The notes: generated from the sequence alone by a model not told the origin. A stretch of 64,000 nucleotides of DNA from Sphingopyxis sp. Root154 (GCF_001427105.1 NZ_LMGI01000002.1:909024-973023), one strand, 5' to 3'; shown: positions 52,881 to 62,709, numbered from the stretch's first letter. Numbers and translations are program-made.

Positions 52881-54385
52881 CCGTAGCCGCCGCCGAGGCC
52901 GTTGCCGGCGTGCTGGCGGGCGACCTGCCCGCCAAGCCTTCGACGCGGCGCTTGCTGGGCCTTTATCTGCTGCTGGGCTTTTCTGCCGGATTGCCCTTTT
53001 ACATGTTCAACGCGGTGCTGACGCTGCGCCTCGCGCGGCACGGCGTCGATATCGTCATCATCGGCTTTTTCGCGTGGATCGCATTGCTGCCGACGTTCAA
53101 ATTCGCCTGGGCTCCGCTGATCGAGCGATATGACGTGCCGGGGTTCGCGCGCTTCTGGGGACGAAGGCGCGGGTGGATCATGCTCTCGCAGCTCGGCATC
53201 TTCCTCTCGATGGTCGCGATGGCCTTCACGTCGAGCGACAAGAGCCTGCCGCTCACCGCGCTGTTCGCGGTCCTGCTCGCCTTCTGGACGACGACATTGG
53301 AGGTTGCCGCCGACGGCTGGCGTATCGAACTCGCGCCGACGCAGGCCGAGCAGGCGCCGATCGTCGCCGCAAACCTGTGGGGTTATCGCAGCGCGATGGT
53401 CGCGGCGGGAAGCGGCGCAATCCTCGTTGCCGCGTGGGCCGACTGGACCTGGGCCTATCTCGTGATCGCTGTCGCCGCCTTCCTGCCCTTCCCGATCCTC
53501 GCGGCGATGCGGCCCGAACGCGAAGGCACCGGGGGCCGGACGCAGGCACTCGTCGCGGGAACGCTCGCCAGCCTGTTCGTCATACTCGCCACCGCAATCG
53601 TCACCGCTGTGATCGGCTGGGCGCTGCTCTCGGCGGTCCAAGGTGCGGGCATTTCGGCGAAGACCAACGTCACGCCGATTGTATTGGCGATCGCCTTGCT
53701 GCCCTTCGTCGCGCTGGCGCTCGCCTTGCCGCGCATTCGCCGCCTGCCCGCCTATGCCCTTTCGAACGTATCAACCTTCGCCGCGCCTTACGTCGAACTG
53801 TTCTGGCGTTACGGCACACCCGTGCTCGCGGTGCTCGCTTTCGTTTCGCTCTATCGCATGGGCGACGTACTCACGCTGACGCTGTCGCATCCGCTGTGGA
53901 ACGACAAGGGGTACAGCCTGCATCAGATCGGCATTGCCGATGGCGTCGTCGCGCTGTCCGCAAGCATGCTCGGCGTCGCACTCGGCGGCTTTCTGTCGAC
54001 GCGGCTGTCGCTCGGCTGGACGCTCGGGATCGGTGCGGTTACGGCAGCGGCGGGCAACTGGATCTATGTCTGGCTCTGGCACAGCGATCCCTCGGCGTTC
54101 GTCCTCTACACCTCGGTCGCGGTCGACCAGTTCGGCAACGGGTTCGCGGGTGCGGTGTTCGTCGTTTACCTCTCGATGCTCGTCAGCCCGACCTATCCCG
54201 GCGCGCAATATGCGCTGCTTTCGGGCTTCGCTTTCCTGCTCCCGCGTCTGCTCGCGGGCGCATCTGGCTCGATGCAGACGCAGATCGGTTATGACGGTTT
54301 CTTCCTGCTTTCGGGCGCGCTGAGTTTTGCCGCGATCTTCCTGTTGCCCATCATCGTGCGCGTGAAAGGCCGCGTGCCGACATGA
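52877..54385 (+). CDS. AmpG-like MFS permease
   Basis: The 502-aa membrane protein shows the AmpG pattern: LLGFSAGLPFYMFNAVLTLRLARHG, FKFAWAPLIERYD, TTLEVAADGWRIEL, and VYLSMLVSPTYPGAQYALLSGF. AmpG imports anhydro-muropeptides released during peptidoglycan turnover. It starts at GTG 52877 inside the DAACS stop and overlaps the next gene by ATGA. Lying between a D-glutamate transporter and murein-type hydrolases, it argues that the operon's source of D-amino acids is peptidoglycan. Confidence 0.87.
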   Translation: MTVAAAEAVAGVLAGDLPAKPSTRRLLGLYLLLGFSAGLPFYMFNAVLTLRLARHGVDIVIIGFFAWIALLPTFKFAWAPLIERYDVPGFARFWGRRRGWIMLSQLGIFLSMVAMAFTSSDKSLPLTALFAVLLAFWTTTLEVAADGWRIELAPTQAEQAPIVAANLWGYRSAMVAAGSGAILVAAWADWTWAYLVIAVAAFLPFPILAAMRPEREGTGGRTQALVAGTLASLFVILATAIVTAVIGWALLSAVQGAGISAKTNVTPIVLAIALLPFVALALALPRIRRLPAYALSNVSTFAAPYVELFWRYGTPVLAVLAFVSLYRMGDVLTLTLSHPLWNDKGYSLHQIGIADGVVALSASMLGVALGGFLSTRLSLGWTLGIGAVTAAAGNWIYVWLWHSDPSAFVLYTSVAVDQFGNGFAGAVFVVYLSMLVSPTYPGAQYALLSGFAFLLPRLLAGASGSMQTQIGYDGFFLLSGALSFAAIFLLPIIVRVKGRVPT

Positions 54386-55404
54386 CGATCGAGGCGATTT
54401 GCGAACGGGGCTTTGCGCCCGCGCTCGAAGCGGTCGAGGCCGGCCGCATTCCTGGCGCCGCGCTGGGGATCGTGTCCGCCGACGGCGCGAGCGCGGTGCG
54501 CTTCGCCGGAATGGCCGCGCTTGTCCCCGAGCGCGAGGCGCTGACCCGCGATCACTGGTTCGACCTCGCCTCGCTCAGCAAGGTGATCGCGACGACCACG
54601 ATCATCATGAAACTCGCCGAACAGGGACGCCTCGACCTCGACCGGCCGCTGACCGACGCGATCCCCGACCTCCGCCAATATGATGTCACGGGTGCCGCCG
54701 AGCGCCGGCTGACCTTTCGCGACTGCCTGATGCACCGCAGCTTCCTGCCCGCGGTCGAGCCCATCTATACCTATGGCGACGATCCGGCGCGGCTTCGCGC
54801 CTTTGTCCTGCAGCGCGAATGGCGCCACGGACCGCCGGTCTATTCGGACATCAATTTCATTCTGCTCGGCATCGCGATCGAGCGGATCACCGGCGCGGCG
54901 CTCTGGGACTGGCCGCTCGGCGAGGGACTCGGCTTCGGCCCGCCGCCCGGTCCGGCGGTCGCGACGGAAAATTGCAGCTGGCGCGGGCGCGTGATGAAGG
55001 GCGAGGTCCACGACGAAAATGCCTTCGCCCTCGGCGGCGCGCCGGGGCATGCGGGGCTGTTCGGCACGGTCGATGGCGTATTGGGTTTTGCGCGCGCGAT
55101 GCTTGATGGCTCGATGCTGTCGCCCGCGATGATGGACGAAGTCCGCACCGCGGACGAACGCCACCGCACCTCGGGCTGGGAGCGCGCCTTTGCCGGATGG
55201 CATGGCGGCGATGCCTGTTCGGCCGAGACGATCGGCCATACCGGTTTCACCGGCACCGGGCTGTGGATCGATTTCGAGCGCGGCCTCGCCTGGACCTTGC
55301 TCACCAACCGGGTCCACCCGACCCGCCACGCCGACAGCGGCATTACTACCCTGCGCCCCGCGGTGGGCGAGCGGGTCATTACAGCCTGGGACAAACGGAC
55401 ATAA
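54382..55404 (+). CDS. Serine hydrolase, class C beta-lactamase/DD-peptidase fold
   Basis: The 340-aa protein has the SxxK motif in LASLSKVIATT, the YxN motif in PVYSDINF, and an HTG triad in GHTGFTGTGLW. There is no clear signal peptide, so it may be cytoplasmic, unlike most of the family. Members include DD-carboxypeptidases, D-aminopeptidases and esterases. With AmpG and D-Glu genes around it, cleavage of imported muropeptides or D-amino-acid amides is a plausible job. It overlaps the AmpG gene by four bases and the PBP4 gene follows after one base. Confidence 0.87.
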   Translation: MTIEAICERGFAPALEAVEAGRIPGAALGIVSADGASAVRFAGMAALVPEREALTRDHWFDLASLSKVIATTTIIMKLAEQGRLDLDRPLTDAIPDLRQYDVTGAAERRLTFRDCLMHRSFLPAVEPIYTYGDDPARLRAFVLQREWRHGPPVYSDINFILLGIAIERITGAALWDWPLGEGLGFGPPPGPAVATENCSWRGRVMKGEVHDENAFALGGAPGHAGLFGTVDGVLGFARAMLDGSMLSPAMMDEVRTADERHRTSGWERAFAGWHGGDACSAETIGHTGFTGTGLWIDFERGLAWTLLTNRVHPTRHADSGITTLRPAVGERVITAWDKRT

Positions 55405-55405
55405 T

Positions 55406-56881
55406 ATGACGAGATCGATTGGACGCTTCGCACTCGCTTCTGCGCTCGCACTTTCGCTGACCGCGGCCCATGCCCAGACGAACCCGGCGCCGGCGCCGCT
55501 ACTGACGACGGTCGAACAGAAACTGGCCGAGGGACCCGCAGGGTCGCGCTTCGGCCTGCTCGTCACTACGCTCGACGGCGAAGTGCTGCTGTCGATCGCA
55601 CCCGACCAGCGTTTCATCCCCGCGTCGAACACCAAGATGTTCACGACCGCGATCGCCTATGCCGAGCTGCCGTTGCTCCAGCGGACCGCAAAAGGCACCG
55701 GCGTGCGCCTCGAAACGCATGCCGATGGCGCGGTCGACGTCGTGCTGCACGGTCGCGGCGACGCGCTGCTGTCGAGCGCCGACGATTGCAGGGTCGATTG
55801 CCTGCAGACGCTCGCCGACGCTGTTGCCACGAAGACGCGCCACGTCCGCAACATCATCGGCGACGACAGCTGGTTCCCCGATGAGCGCTGGGGCCCGGGG
55901 ATGAGCTGGAACAATATCCAGTCACGTTACGGCACCGGCACGTCCGCGCTAACACTCGATGACAATGAGCTGGTGGTGAAGCTGGCACCGGGCGCGCCCG
56001 GCGCCGCACCCGGCGTGCAGACATCCGGCTATTATATCATCGAAAATCGAGTCACGACCGTTGCGGGTAAGGAAGAGAAGATCGAAGCCGACCGCATGCC
56101 GAATAGCCGCGTCCTTCGCCTGACGGGCACCGTCGGCACCGAGGTCGAGCCTCTGACGCTGCGCTATGGCATCGACGATCCGGCGAACCATGCTGCGTGG
56201 CGCCTCAGCGAACTGCTGCGCGCGCGCGGGGTACGCGTCGATGGTGATATCGAGGTGCGCCACCGGCCGCTGACGCCCGCCGACGATCCCGAGAACCGCA
56301 AGGGCGCGCCCGCCAAGCTGCCCGCCGAACCCGCGATGCTCGCCGAATTACCCGCGCCGTCGCTCGCCGAAAATATGGTGAGGATCAACAAGGAGAGCCA
56401 GAATCTCCACACCGAACTGATGCTGCGGCGCGTCGCGCGGCAGGCGGGCAGCGGCTCGATCGCCGACGGGCAGGCGGTGATGCGCCGGGTGATGGGCGAG
56501 GCGGGGCTGCCCGCGACCGGTTATTTCTTTGCCGACGGGTCGGGCATGTCGAGCTATAACCGCATCACGCCGCGCGCCGCCGTCGGCCTGCTCGGCTGGA
56601 TCGCGCGCCAGCCGTGGAGCATGGCGTGGCGGGGCACGCTGCCGATCGCCGGACGCGACGGCACGCTGCAGAGCCGCTTCAAGGGCACGATCCTGGAGGG
56701 TAAGCTGTTCGCCAAAACCGGATCGCTCAACGCATCGCGCGCGCTGTCCGGTTATCTTACGACGCGCAGCGGCAAGACGCTGATCTTCTCGGCGCTGGCG
56801 AACGACATGCCCGACGGCACCGATGCCCAGGCCACCGCAGCGGTCGACCGCGCGCTCGTTGCCATCGCCGAAGCGCTTTAA
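55406..56881 (+). CDS. dacB: D-Ala-D-Ala carboxypeptidase/endopeptidase PBP4 (S13)
   Basis: The 491-aa periplasmic enzyme has a signal peptide (ending AHAQ) and the three penicillin-binding motifs of family S13: SNTK with Ser74, SYN in SGMSSYNR, and KTG in FAKTGSLNASR, with the large inserted domain of PBP4 after the first motif. It removes terminal D-Ala or opens cross-links in peptidoglycan. As last gene of the operon it would supply the muropeptides taken up by the AmpG-like permease. It converges with the acylase gene over TTAA. Confidence 0.93.
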   Translation: MTRSIGRFALASALALSLTAAHAQTNPAPAPLLTTVEQKLAEGPAGSRFGLLVTTLDGEVLLSIAPDQRFIPASNTKMFTTAIAYAELPLLQRTAKGTGVRLETHADGAVDVVLHGRGDALLSSADDCRVDCLQTLADAVATKTRHVRNIIGDDSWFPDERWGPGMSWNNIQSRYGTGTSALTLDDNELVVKLAPGAPGAAPGVQTSGYYIIENRVTTVAGKEEKIEADRMPNSRVLRLTGTVGTEVEPLTLRYGIDDPANHAAWRLSELLRARGVRVDGDIEVRHRPLTPADDPENRKGAPAKLPAEPAMLAELPAPSLAENMVRINKESQNLHTELMLRRVARQAGSGSIADGQAVMRRVMGEAGLPATGYFFADGSGMSSYNRITPRAAVGLLGWIARQPWSMAWRGTLPIAGRDGTLQSRFKGTILEGKLFAKTGSLNASRALSGYLTTRSGKTLIFSALANDMPDGTDAQATAAVDRALVAIAEAL

Positions 56882-59256
56882 GCGGGCGTCAGCACCAGTC
56901 GATTGGCGGCATGCCGGTCGACCGCCGCCTTGCTGAACCACAAAGGCTGCATCGCCCCCGCCAGCCAATAGGGATAAAAGTCGCGGTAACGCGGCGAGCG
57001 CGGATCGGCGGACTGGCCGGGCAGCAGCAGGAAGCGGCTGTTGTCCCAAGCGCCGACGTCGGCGACGAACAGATAGCTCGCGCCGTGCGACACATTGAAG
57101 CCGCGTTTGGGGTTGAAGCCGCGCGCCATCGGCGTCGTCCCGTCACCGCCCGACCGGCCGCCCTCGATCCGTGGAAAGGCGGCGGCGATCGCGGGGTTCG
57201 ACGCCATCGGATGCGCGATCGTGACGCGGTGCAGATCGCCCCACTTCCAGCGCGCCGGATCGGGGCCGCCGAGTTCGACCGCTTTCGTCCATCCGGCCGC
57301 CAGCGCACCGTCGACCAGCGCGTCGCGCGCCGCGGCGGGATCGGCGCCCAGCCTTTTGTCGGGCGCGGCGAGGAGGCGCAGCATTTCTGACAAATTGACC
57401 GACGCGATCAGATCGCGCGCCGCCGCGGGCACGATCCGGTCGTAAAAGGCCGTCGATAGCGCCGGCATCACCATTTCATACAGCAGCGCCGCCGCGCTAT
57501 CCGCCTCGATCCCGCAATCCCATCGCCGGAGCAAGGCGGCCGCGGGGGCGGCCGCCGCCGTGGGGTTGGCGGGAAGCAGCTTCAGCAGCGCGCGCGCGGG
57601 TAGCGACTGGACGTCGTGCTGGAGCGCGATGCTATCCTCGATCCGGTGCTTCGGCTGGCTGCGCAGCACCTCGGCGACGCGATCGTAGCGGAAGGGATCG
57701 CTCCAGCTGAAGCTGATGATCCGCTCGCGATAGGGATAGCCCGCCGGCAGGTTCATCTGGTTGGCCGAGGCGAACCAGCCTTCGCGCGGGTTATAGACAT
57801 GGGGCATATCCTCGACCGGCAAGATGTCCTTCCAGTCGAAAGCGCCATCGCCCGGCGCGGGGAACAGCCCGTCGTGCTTCGGCCGGCGCGGGGTGAAGCC
57901 GATCGTCTGCCAGCCCGTGTTGCCGTCGATGTCGGCATAATGGAGGTTGGTCGGCGACACGTGCAGCTTGAACGCCTGCCGCAGCGACGCCCAATCCTTC
58001 GACAGGTTGATCGCGATAATCGCGAAACGCTGGTTGGCGCCGGGCAGCATGCTGACCGTGGCAAAGGCGACCGCGCGGCTCCGCGCGGCATCCTGCGACA
58101 CGATCGGACGGCCCGCGGCATAACGCAAAGTCACGCGCTCGGACGGCGCGCCCTTGACCCGTATCTCGTCCTCGAAGGTCTCGAACGCCTTCCACTTGCC
58201 CTTGTGCCAGTATCGACCGGGGTCGCCTTCCTTGGTGCGTAGGATGAACAGGTCGGTCTGGTCGATGTGGAAATTGGTGCGGCCAAAGGCGAAGCGATCG
58301 GTGTGCCCCTGCATGATCCCGGGCAGCCCCGGCGCGCCCGCGCCGATGACGTCGAGCCCCGGCGCCGACAGATGGCACATATGCCGCGGGCTGGCGCGGC
58401 CGATGCCGAGATGCGGATCGTTGGCGAGGATCGGCCGCCCCGTCGCGCTGCGCGACGGCGCGATCGTCCACGCATTGCTGCCCAGCGCGAAGCGATCGGT
58501 CCAACGCGCTTCGGGGTCGAGTGATGCTTCCTGCACCGGATCGAAATCCATCGGGCGGCTTGCGGGATCGAGGACGCCGAGGTCGGCGTCGCTCACCGCC
58601 GCGCAGTCGAGCCCTGCGGGCACGGTAAAGGACCAGGCGGGGCGCAGCGGCATCATCAGCTGGTCGGCGTCGAGCAGCCCGCGCGCCTGAAGCTGCGCGC
58701 GGCGCACCTCGTCGTCGGCGTCACCCATGCCGATGCCGCGATTGCGCACCAGATCGTGGATGTCCCAGCGCAACGGGCTGATCCCGAGAATGCCATATTC
58801 CAGTGGCAGCTGTGCCGGATCGGCGGCCAGTTCCTCGATCCGGGCGTTGACCCCGGCGACATAGCCGCGCGCGCATTCGAGCACGTCGGGTGGCAGCGCC
58901 GCGAGTTCGGCGTCGATGTCGCCTCGATAGAGGAAGAGCCGTGCCGCCTTGTCGGCGGCGACGAAACGCGGCCCGAAGGCCTCGGCCATCCGCCCCATGT
59001 CGCGGCGATGTTCCATGTCGATCTGGAACAGCCGGTCACGCGCCACGAGATAGCCTTGCCCGAAGAAGGCGTCGTGCAGCGAGGCGGCGCGGACGTGCGG
59101 CACGCCCAGTTCGTCCTCGACCACCTCGACCGGCGCGCGTGCGCCGGACAGGCCGATGGTTTGCGCCCCGCCCTTGACCTTGGGTTTCGCAAAAAGGCTT
59201 CCCGGCATCGCGACAAGCGCGACCGAAGCCAGCAAAAACGCGCGGCGCTGGATCAA
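56878..59256 (-). CDS. Penicillin acylase family N-terminal-nucleophile hydrolase
   Basis: The 792-aa precursor has a signal peptide (RRAFLLASVALVAMPGSLFA) and the Ntn organisation: an alpha subunit with VVEDELGVPHVRAASLHDAFFGQGY, a linker, and Ser260 in LGSNAW as the autoprocessing site and nucleophile of the beta subunit. The family cleaves amides, including penicillins, acyl-homoserine lactones and N-acyl amino acids. Start is TTG 59256 with GGAGGG ahead. It is divergent from a TonB receptor, with a LysR-type box between, so it may deacylate imported N-acylated or muropeptide-like compounds; quorum quenching is an alternative. Confidence 0.93.
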   Translation of the reverse strand: MIQRRAFLLASVALVAMPGSLFAKPKVKGGAQTIGLSGARAPVEVVEDELGVPHVRAASLHDAFFGQGYLVARDRLFQIDMEHRRDMGRMAEAFGPRFVAADKAARLFLYRGDIDAELAALPPDVLECARGYVAGVNARIEELAADPAQLPLEYGILGISPLRWDIHDLVRNRGIGMGDADDEVRRAQLQARGLLDADQLMMPLRPAWSFTVPAGLDCAAVSDADLGVLDPASRPMDFDPVQEASLDPEARWTDRFALGSNAWTIAPSRSATGRPILANDPHLGIGRASPRHMCHLSAPGLDVIGAGAPGLPGIMQGHTDRFAFGRTNFHIDQTDLFILRTKEGDPGRYWHKGKWKAFETFEDEIRVKGAPSERVTLRYAAGRPIVSQDAARSRAVAFATVSMLPGANQRFAIIAINLSKDWASLRQAFKLHVSPTNLHYADIDGNTGWQTIGFTPRRPKHDGLFPAPGDGAFDWKDILPVEDMPHVYNPREGWFASANQMNLPAGYPYRERIISFSWSDPFRYDRVAEVLRSQPKHRIEDSIALQHDVQSLPARALLKLLPANPTAAAAPAAALLRRWDCGIEADSAAALLYEMVMPALSTAFYDRIVPAAARDLIASVNLSEMLRLLAAPDKRLGADPAAARDALVDGALAAGWTKAVELGGPDPARWKWGDLHRVTIAHPMASNPAIAAAFPRIEGGRSGGDGTTPMARGFNPKRGFNVSHGASYLFVADVGAWDNSRFLLLPGQSADPRSPRYRDFYPYWLAGAMQPLWFSKAAVDRHAANRLVLTPA

Positions 59257-59654
59257 CAGGCCCTCCCCGATCAGATATGAAAATGACGAAACGCGACCCT
59301 ATCGCAGCCGCGCGCCCCAAGGCCATAGCAAGCGGGGCGCGTCCTATAACTGCAAGCTATTCAGCGACGCCATATCTTCGGGCTATATGTCCATATCGCC
59401 AGGTTAGTGGCCAAGCTGTTGACCCCCCGCAACCACCCTGTAACCTCGTTGTCACGAAACCGGCCGTCTGCGCGCCTTGGCTGCGACGATGGCCGGACCG
59501 TACAACGAACATCACTAAAATATAAAAAGGCGGGCGAAGCATCCGCCGAATGGTCAGGTGGGACAATAGGGCGAGCCAAGTTGGCGCACCGAATGCGGGG
59601 CACGCATCGGGCGACATATGGTTCGGCCCTCGGGCAAAAAAGGGGACTGCTGAT
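59257..59654. promoter_or_regulatory. Divergent promoter region, acylase and TonB receptor
   Basis: This 398-base gap holds the third LysR-type box (59344-59362) and the A-rich leader of the receptor. A frame open from 59550 is continuous with the receptor, but only ATG 59655 has a signal peptide directly after it. No additional gene was seen. Confidence 0.5.
59344..59362. promoter_or_regulatory. LysR-type box, site 3
   Basis: CTATAACTGCAAGCTATTC shares the left arm with site 1 and CAAGCTAT with site 2. It lies 88 bases upstream of the acylase start. Confidence 0.55.
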
Positions 59655-62600
59655 ATGCGTGATTTTGAACCAATTCGTCGACCGCTGAGCCGCAAAGGCC
59701 GTTTCGGCGCGGCGATGACCGTACTGGCGCTGGTCCAGGGTGCGCCGGCGCTGGCGCAGGAGGCGACCGCCCCTGCTGACAGCGTCGAAGCGGCGGCCGG
59801 CGACCAGATCATCGTCACCGGATCGCGCGTCGCGCGCGACGGCTTCCAGGCGCCGACCCCGCTGGTCGTGCTGACGCAGAAGGACATCCAGAACACCTCG
59901 CCGTCGAACAACATCGCCGACTTCGTCAATCAGCTTCCGCAGCTCGCCGGCTCGACCAAACCGGGCAACTCGCGCCTGAACATTTCCAACGGTTCGGCGG
60001 GCATCAACGCGCTCAACCTGCGCAACCTGGGCGAAGGCCGCGTGCTGGTCCTCGTCGACGGCCGCCGTTCGGTCGGTTCGACGATCTTCGGCTGGGTCGA
60101 CATCAACACGATCCCGCAGGCGCTGGTCGACCGCGTCGAGGTGGTCACCGGCGGCGCCTCGTCGGCCTATGGTTCGGATGCCGTCACCGGCGTCGTTAAC
60201 TTCGTCCTCAACAAGAAGATGGAGGGGCTGCGCATCACGGGCGACATCGGCCTCACCGACAAGGGCGACGGCTTCAACTATTCGGGCAGCGTCGCGGGCG
60301 GCATGTCGTTCGCCGACGGCCGCGGCCATGCCATCTTCAACGCCGAGATCGCGCATCAGGACGGCATCTACGAAATCGATCCGAACGACCGGCCGTGGAA
60401 CCACCGCGGCTATCTGTCCTTTGCCAACCCGGCCTATGTCGCGGGGAACGGCCTGCCCCAATTCATTACCTTCCAGCGTGACGCCGGCCAGACGAACCAG
60501 GCGCCGGGGGGCTTCATCACCGGTTCGGTGGGCACCACCAACAATACGCTCCGCGGCCGCTATTTCGGCGTGAATGGCCAGGTCATTCCGTTCAATTATG
60601 GCTCATTCAACTCGCCGGTCCTCGGTGGCAGTGCCGCGGTGACACGCACGGTCGGGGGCGATTGGCGGGTCAATGACTCGGGCCGGCGCATCGGCCTCAA
60701 CCCCAAGGATGATCGCTGGGGCGCCTTTGGCCGCCTGAGCTACGAAGTCGCTGACGGCGTCGAAATCTTTGCCGAGGGTTCGTACAATCGGCAGGAAGTC
60801 TTCTTCAACGCCGGTCCCAACCTCGGCTCGGCGACGCTCGATACGCGCGGCTGCACAGCCACCCCGGTCCCCATCACCTGCAATGCCTTCGCGCTGCAAA
60901 CACTGGGTGCCGCGGCGCTCACGGGTGTCGACAACTTCAGCATCACGACCACCGCGGCCGACCTGCCGTTCCGCGGCATCAACAACAACCGCGAGGTCCA
61001 GCGCTATGTCATTGGAGCCGAGGGCGAGTTCGACGCGTTCGGCAAGGCGGCACGCTGGGACGTGTATGGCCAGTACGGCAGGTCCGACCTGCGCGAACAG
61101 CTCCGCAACATCATGCATGTCGCGCGCATGGCGGCAGCGACGAACGCGGCCTTCGCACCTGCCGGCAACGCGGGCGGCTATGCGGTCGGCTCGATCCAGT
61201 GCCTGATCAACGTCGACGCCGTCACCACGAACAATGATCCGAACTGCGTGCCGCTCAATCGCCTTGGTCTTGGCGTCGCCAATCCAGCGGCGATCGATTA
61301 TGTGCTCGGCGATCCCTATCGCAAGCAGGTGCTCGAGCAATATGTCACCGGCGCCAACCTGTCGCTGACGCCCTTCGCGACCTGGGCGGGCGACGTCAGC
61401 ATCGCGATCGGCGGCGAATATCGTGAGGAGAAGATCCGCGGCACCGTGCCCGAGGAATTCCAGCCGGTCATCAATCCCAACGGCACGACGTCGAACCGCT
61501 GGTCGGTCGGCAATTATCTGCCGTTCAAGGGCAGCTATAATGTGAAGGAAGCCTATCTCGAAACCGTGGTCCCGCTGGGCCTTGGCCTCGAGTTCAACGG
61601 CGCGGTGCGCGCAACCGATTATTCGAACTCGGGCTATGTCACCACCTGGAAACTCGGCGCGACCTGGGCACCGATCGAGGATATCCGTTTCCGCGTGACG
61701 CGGTCGCGCGACATTCGTGCGCCGAACCTGAACGAGCTGTTTCAGGCGGGTACCGCGAACAGCGATTCGGTACGCAACCCCGCCTTCACACCGGATCTTG
61801 CGAACGGCCCGCAGTTCTTCCCCTATTCGGGTCTGACGACGGGCAACCCGGATCTGCAGCCGGAAAAAGCGGATTCATGGAATATCGGCGCGGTGGTCAC
61901 GCCGCGCTTCCTGCCCGGCTTCACCGCATCGGTCGATTATTTCCGCATCGACCTGGAAGGCGCGATCGATTCGCTCACCGCACAGGAGACGATCAATCGC
62001 TGTTTTGAAGGGCGGCAGGAATATTGCGACGCGATCACCGACGATCCGATCCGCTCGACGCCCACTATCCCGTACAAGCTGATCCGTACCCAGCCCTTCA
62101 ACTTCGTCAGCAAGCTGGTACGCGGCATCGATTTCGACGCCGCCTATCGCCTGCCGGTTGGCGGTGAAAGCGCCATCACGCTGAAAGGCACGGCGACGCG
62201 CTACATCGACAACATCTCGGATACCGGCATCGCCGGGGTCACACCGATCAACACGGTCGGTGCCGTTGGCACGCAAGCCAGCACTCCGAAGTGGATCTTC
62301 CGCACCAGCGTCAATTTCGAGACGCCGACCTTCTCGGGCACGGTCGTCGGCCGGGGCGTCAGTTCGGGCAAATATCTGGCCAACGCGATCGAATGCACGA
62401 CCGGGTGCCCGACCTCAACCAGCCAGTTCCCGACCTATGACAACAACCACGTCAAGGGCACCTTCTACGTCGACCTCAACCTGACGCAGAAGGTCAGCGT
62501 CAAGAGCGGATCGGAGGCGGAATTCTTCTTCAACGTCACCAACCTGTTCGACGCCGATCCGTTGCTGCTGCCCGAAACCGGCTTGGCCGCGGCCAGCACC

Positions 62601-62657
62601 TATTCGGACCTGCTGGGCCGGTCCTTCCGCATAGGCGTCCGCTTCAAGACAAGGTAA
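59655..62657 (+). CDS. TonB-dependent receptor
   Basis: The 1000-aa outer-membrane receptor has a signal ending PALAQ, a TonB-box-like segment DQIIVTGSRVARDG, the plug with LVVLTQKDIQNTSPSNNIADFVNQLPQL (part) and VEVVTGGASSAYGSDAVTGVVNFVLNKK, and a long barrel. The barrel does not end in the usual aromatic residue but in RFKTR. Its plug type (LNLRNLGEGRVLVLVDGRR) is common in sphingomonad receptors for diverse small molecules or peptides. Divergent from the acylase and possibly under LysR control, it may take up a muropeptide or N-acyl compound. Confidence 0.94.
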   Translation: MRDFEPIRRPLSRKGRFGAAMTVLALVQGAPALAQEATAPADSVEAAAGDQIIVTGSRVARDGFQAPTPLVVLTQKDIQNTSPSNNIADFVNQLPQLAGSTKPGNSRLNISNGSAGINALNLRNLGEGRVLVLVDGRRSVGSTIFGWVDINTIPQALVDRVEVVTGGASSAYGSDAVTGVVNFVLNKKMEGLRITGDIGLTDKGDGFNYSGSVAGGMSFADGRGHAIFNAEIAHQDGIYEIDPNDRPWNHRGYLSFANPAYVAGNGLPQFITFQRDAGQTNQAPGGFITGSVGTTNNTLRGRYFGVNGQVIPFNYGSFNSPVLGGSAAVTRTVGGDWRVNDSGRRIGLNPKDDRWGAFGRLSYEVADGVEIFAEGSYNRQEVFFNAGPNLGSATLDTRGCTATPVPITCNAFALQTLGAAALTGVDNFSITTTAADLPFRGINNNREVQRYVIGAEGEFDAFGKAARWDVYGQYGRSDLREQLRNIMHVARMAAATNAAFAPAGNAGGYAVGSIQCLINVDAVTTNNDPNCVPLNRLGLGVANPAAIDYVLGDPYRKQVLEQYVTGANLSLTPFATWAGDVSIAIGGEYREEKIRGTVPEEFQPVINPNGTTSNRWSVGNYLPFKGSYNVKEAYLETVVPLGLGLEFNGAVRATDYSNSGYVTTWKLGATWAPIEDIRFRVTRSRDIRAPNLNELFQAGTANSDSVRNPAFTPDLANGPQFFPYSGLTTGNPDLQPEKADSWNIGAVVTPRFLPGFTASVDYFRIDLEGAIDSLTAQETINRCFEGRQEYCDAITDDPIRSTPTIPYKLIRTQPFNFVSKLVRGIDFDAAYRLPVGGESAITLKGTATRYIDNISDTGIAGVTPINTVGAVGTQASTPKWIFRTSVNFETPTFSGTVVGRGVSSGKYLANAIECTTGCPTSTSQFPTYDNNHVKGTFYVDLNLTQKVSVKSGSEAEFFFNVTNLFDADPLLLPETGLAAASTYSDLLGRSFRIGVRFKTR

Positions 62658-62680
62658 CGCGGGACGAACGAAAGAAGAAG

Positions 62681-62709
62681 GGGAGGGCACCGGTTGCCCT
62701 CCCTTTTTT
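62681..62709 (+). terminator. Rho-independent terminator
   Basis: GGGAGGGCA and TGCCCTCCC form a nine-base perfect stem with a five-base loop followed by six T. It lies 23 bases after the receptor stop. Confidence 0.9.

Noticed and set aside
59550..59654. N-terminal extension of the third TonB receptor
   Set aside because: The added 35 residues precede a proper signal peptide starting at 59655 and lack export features.
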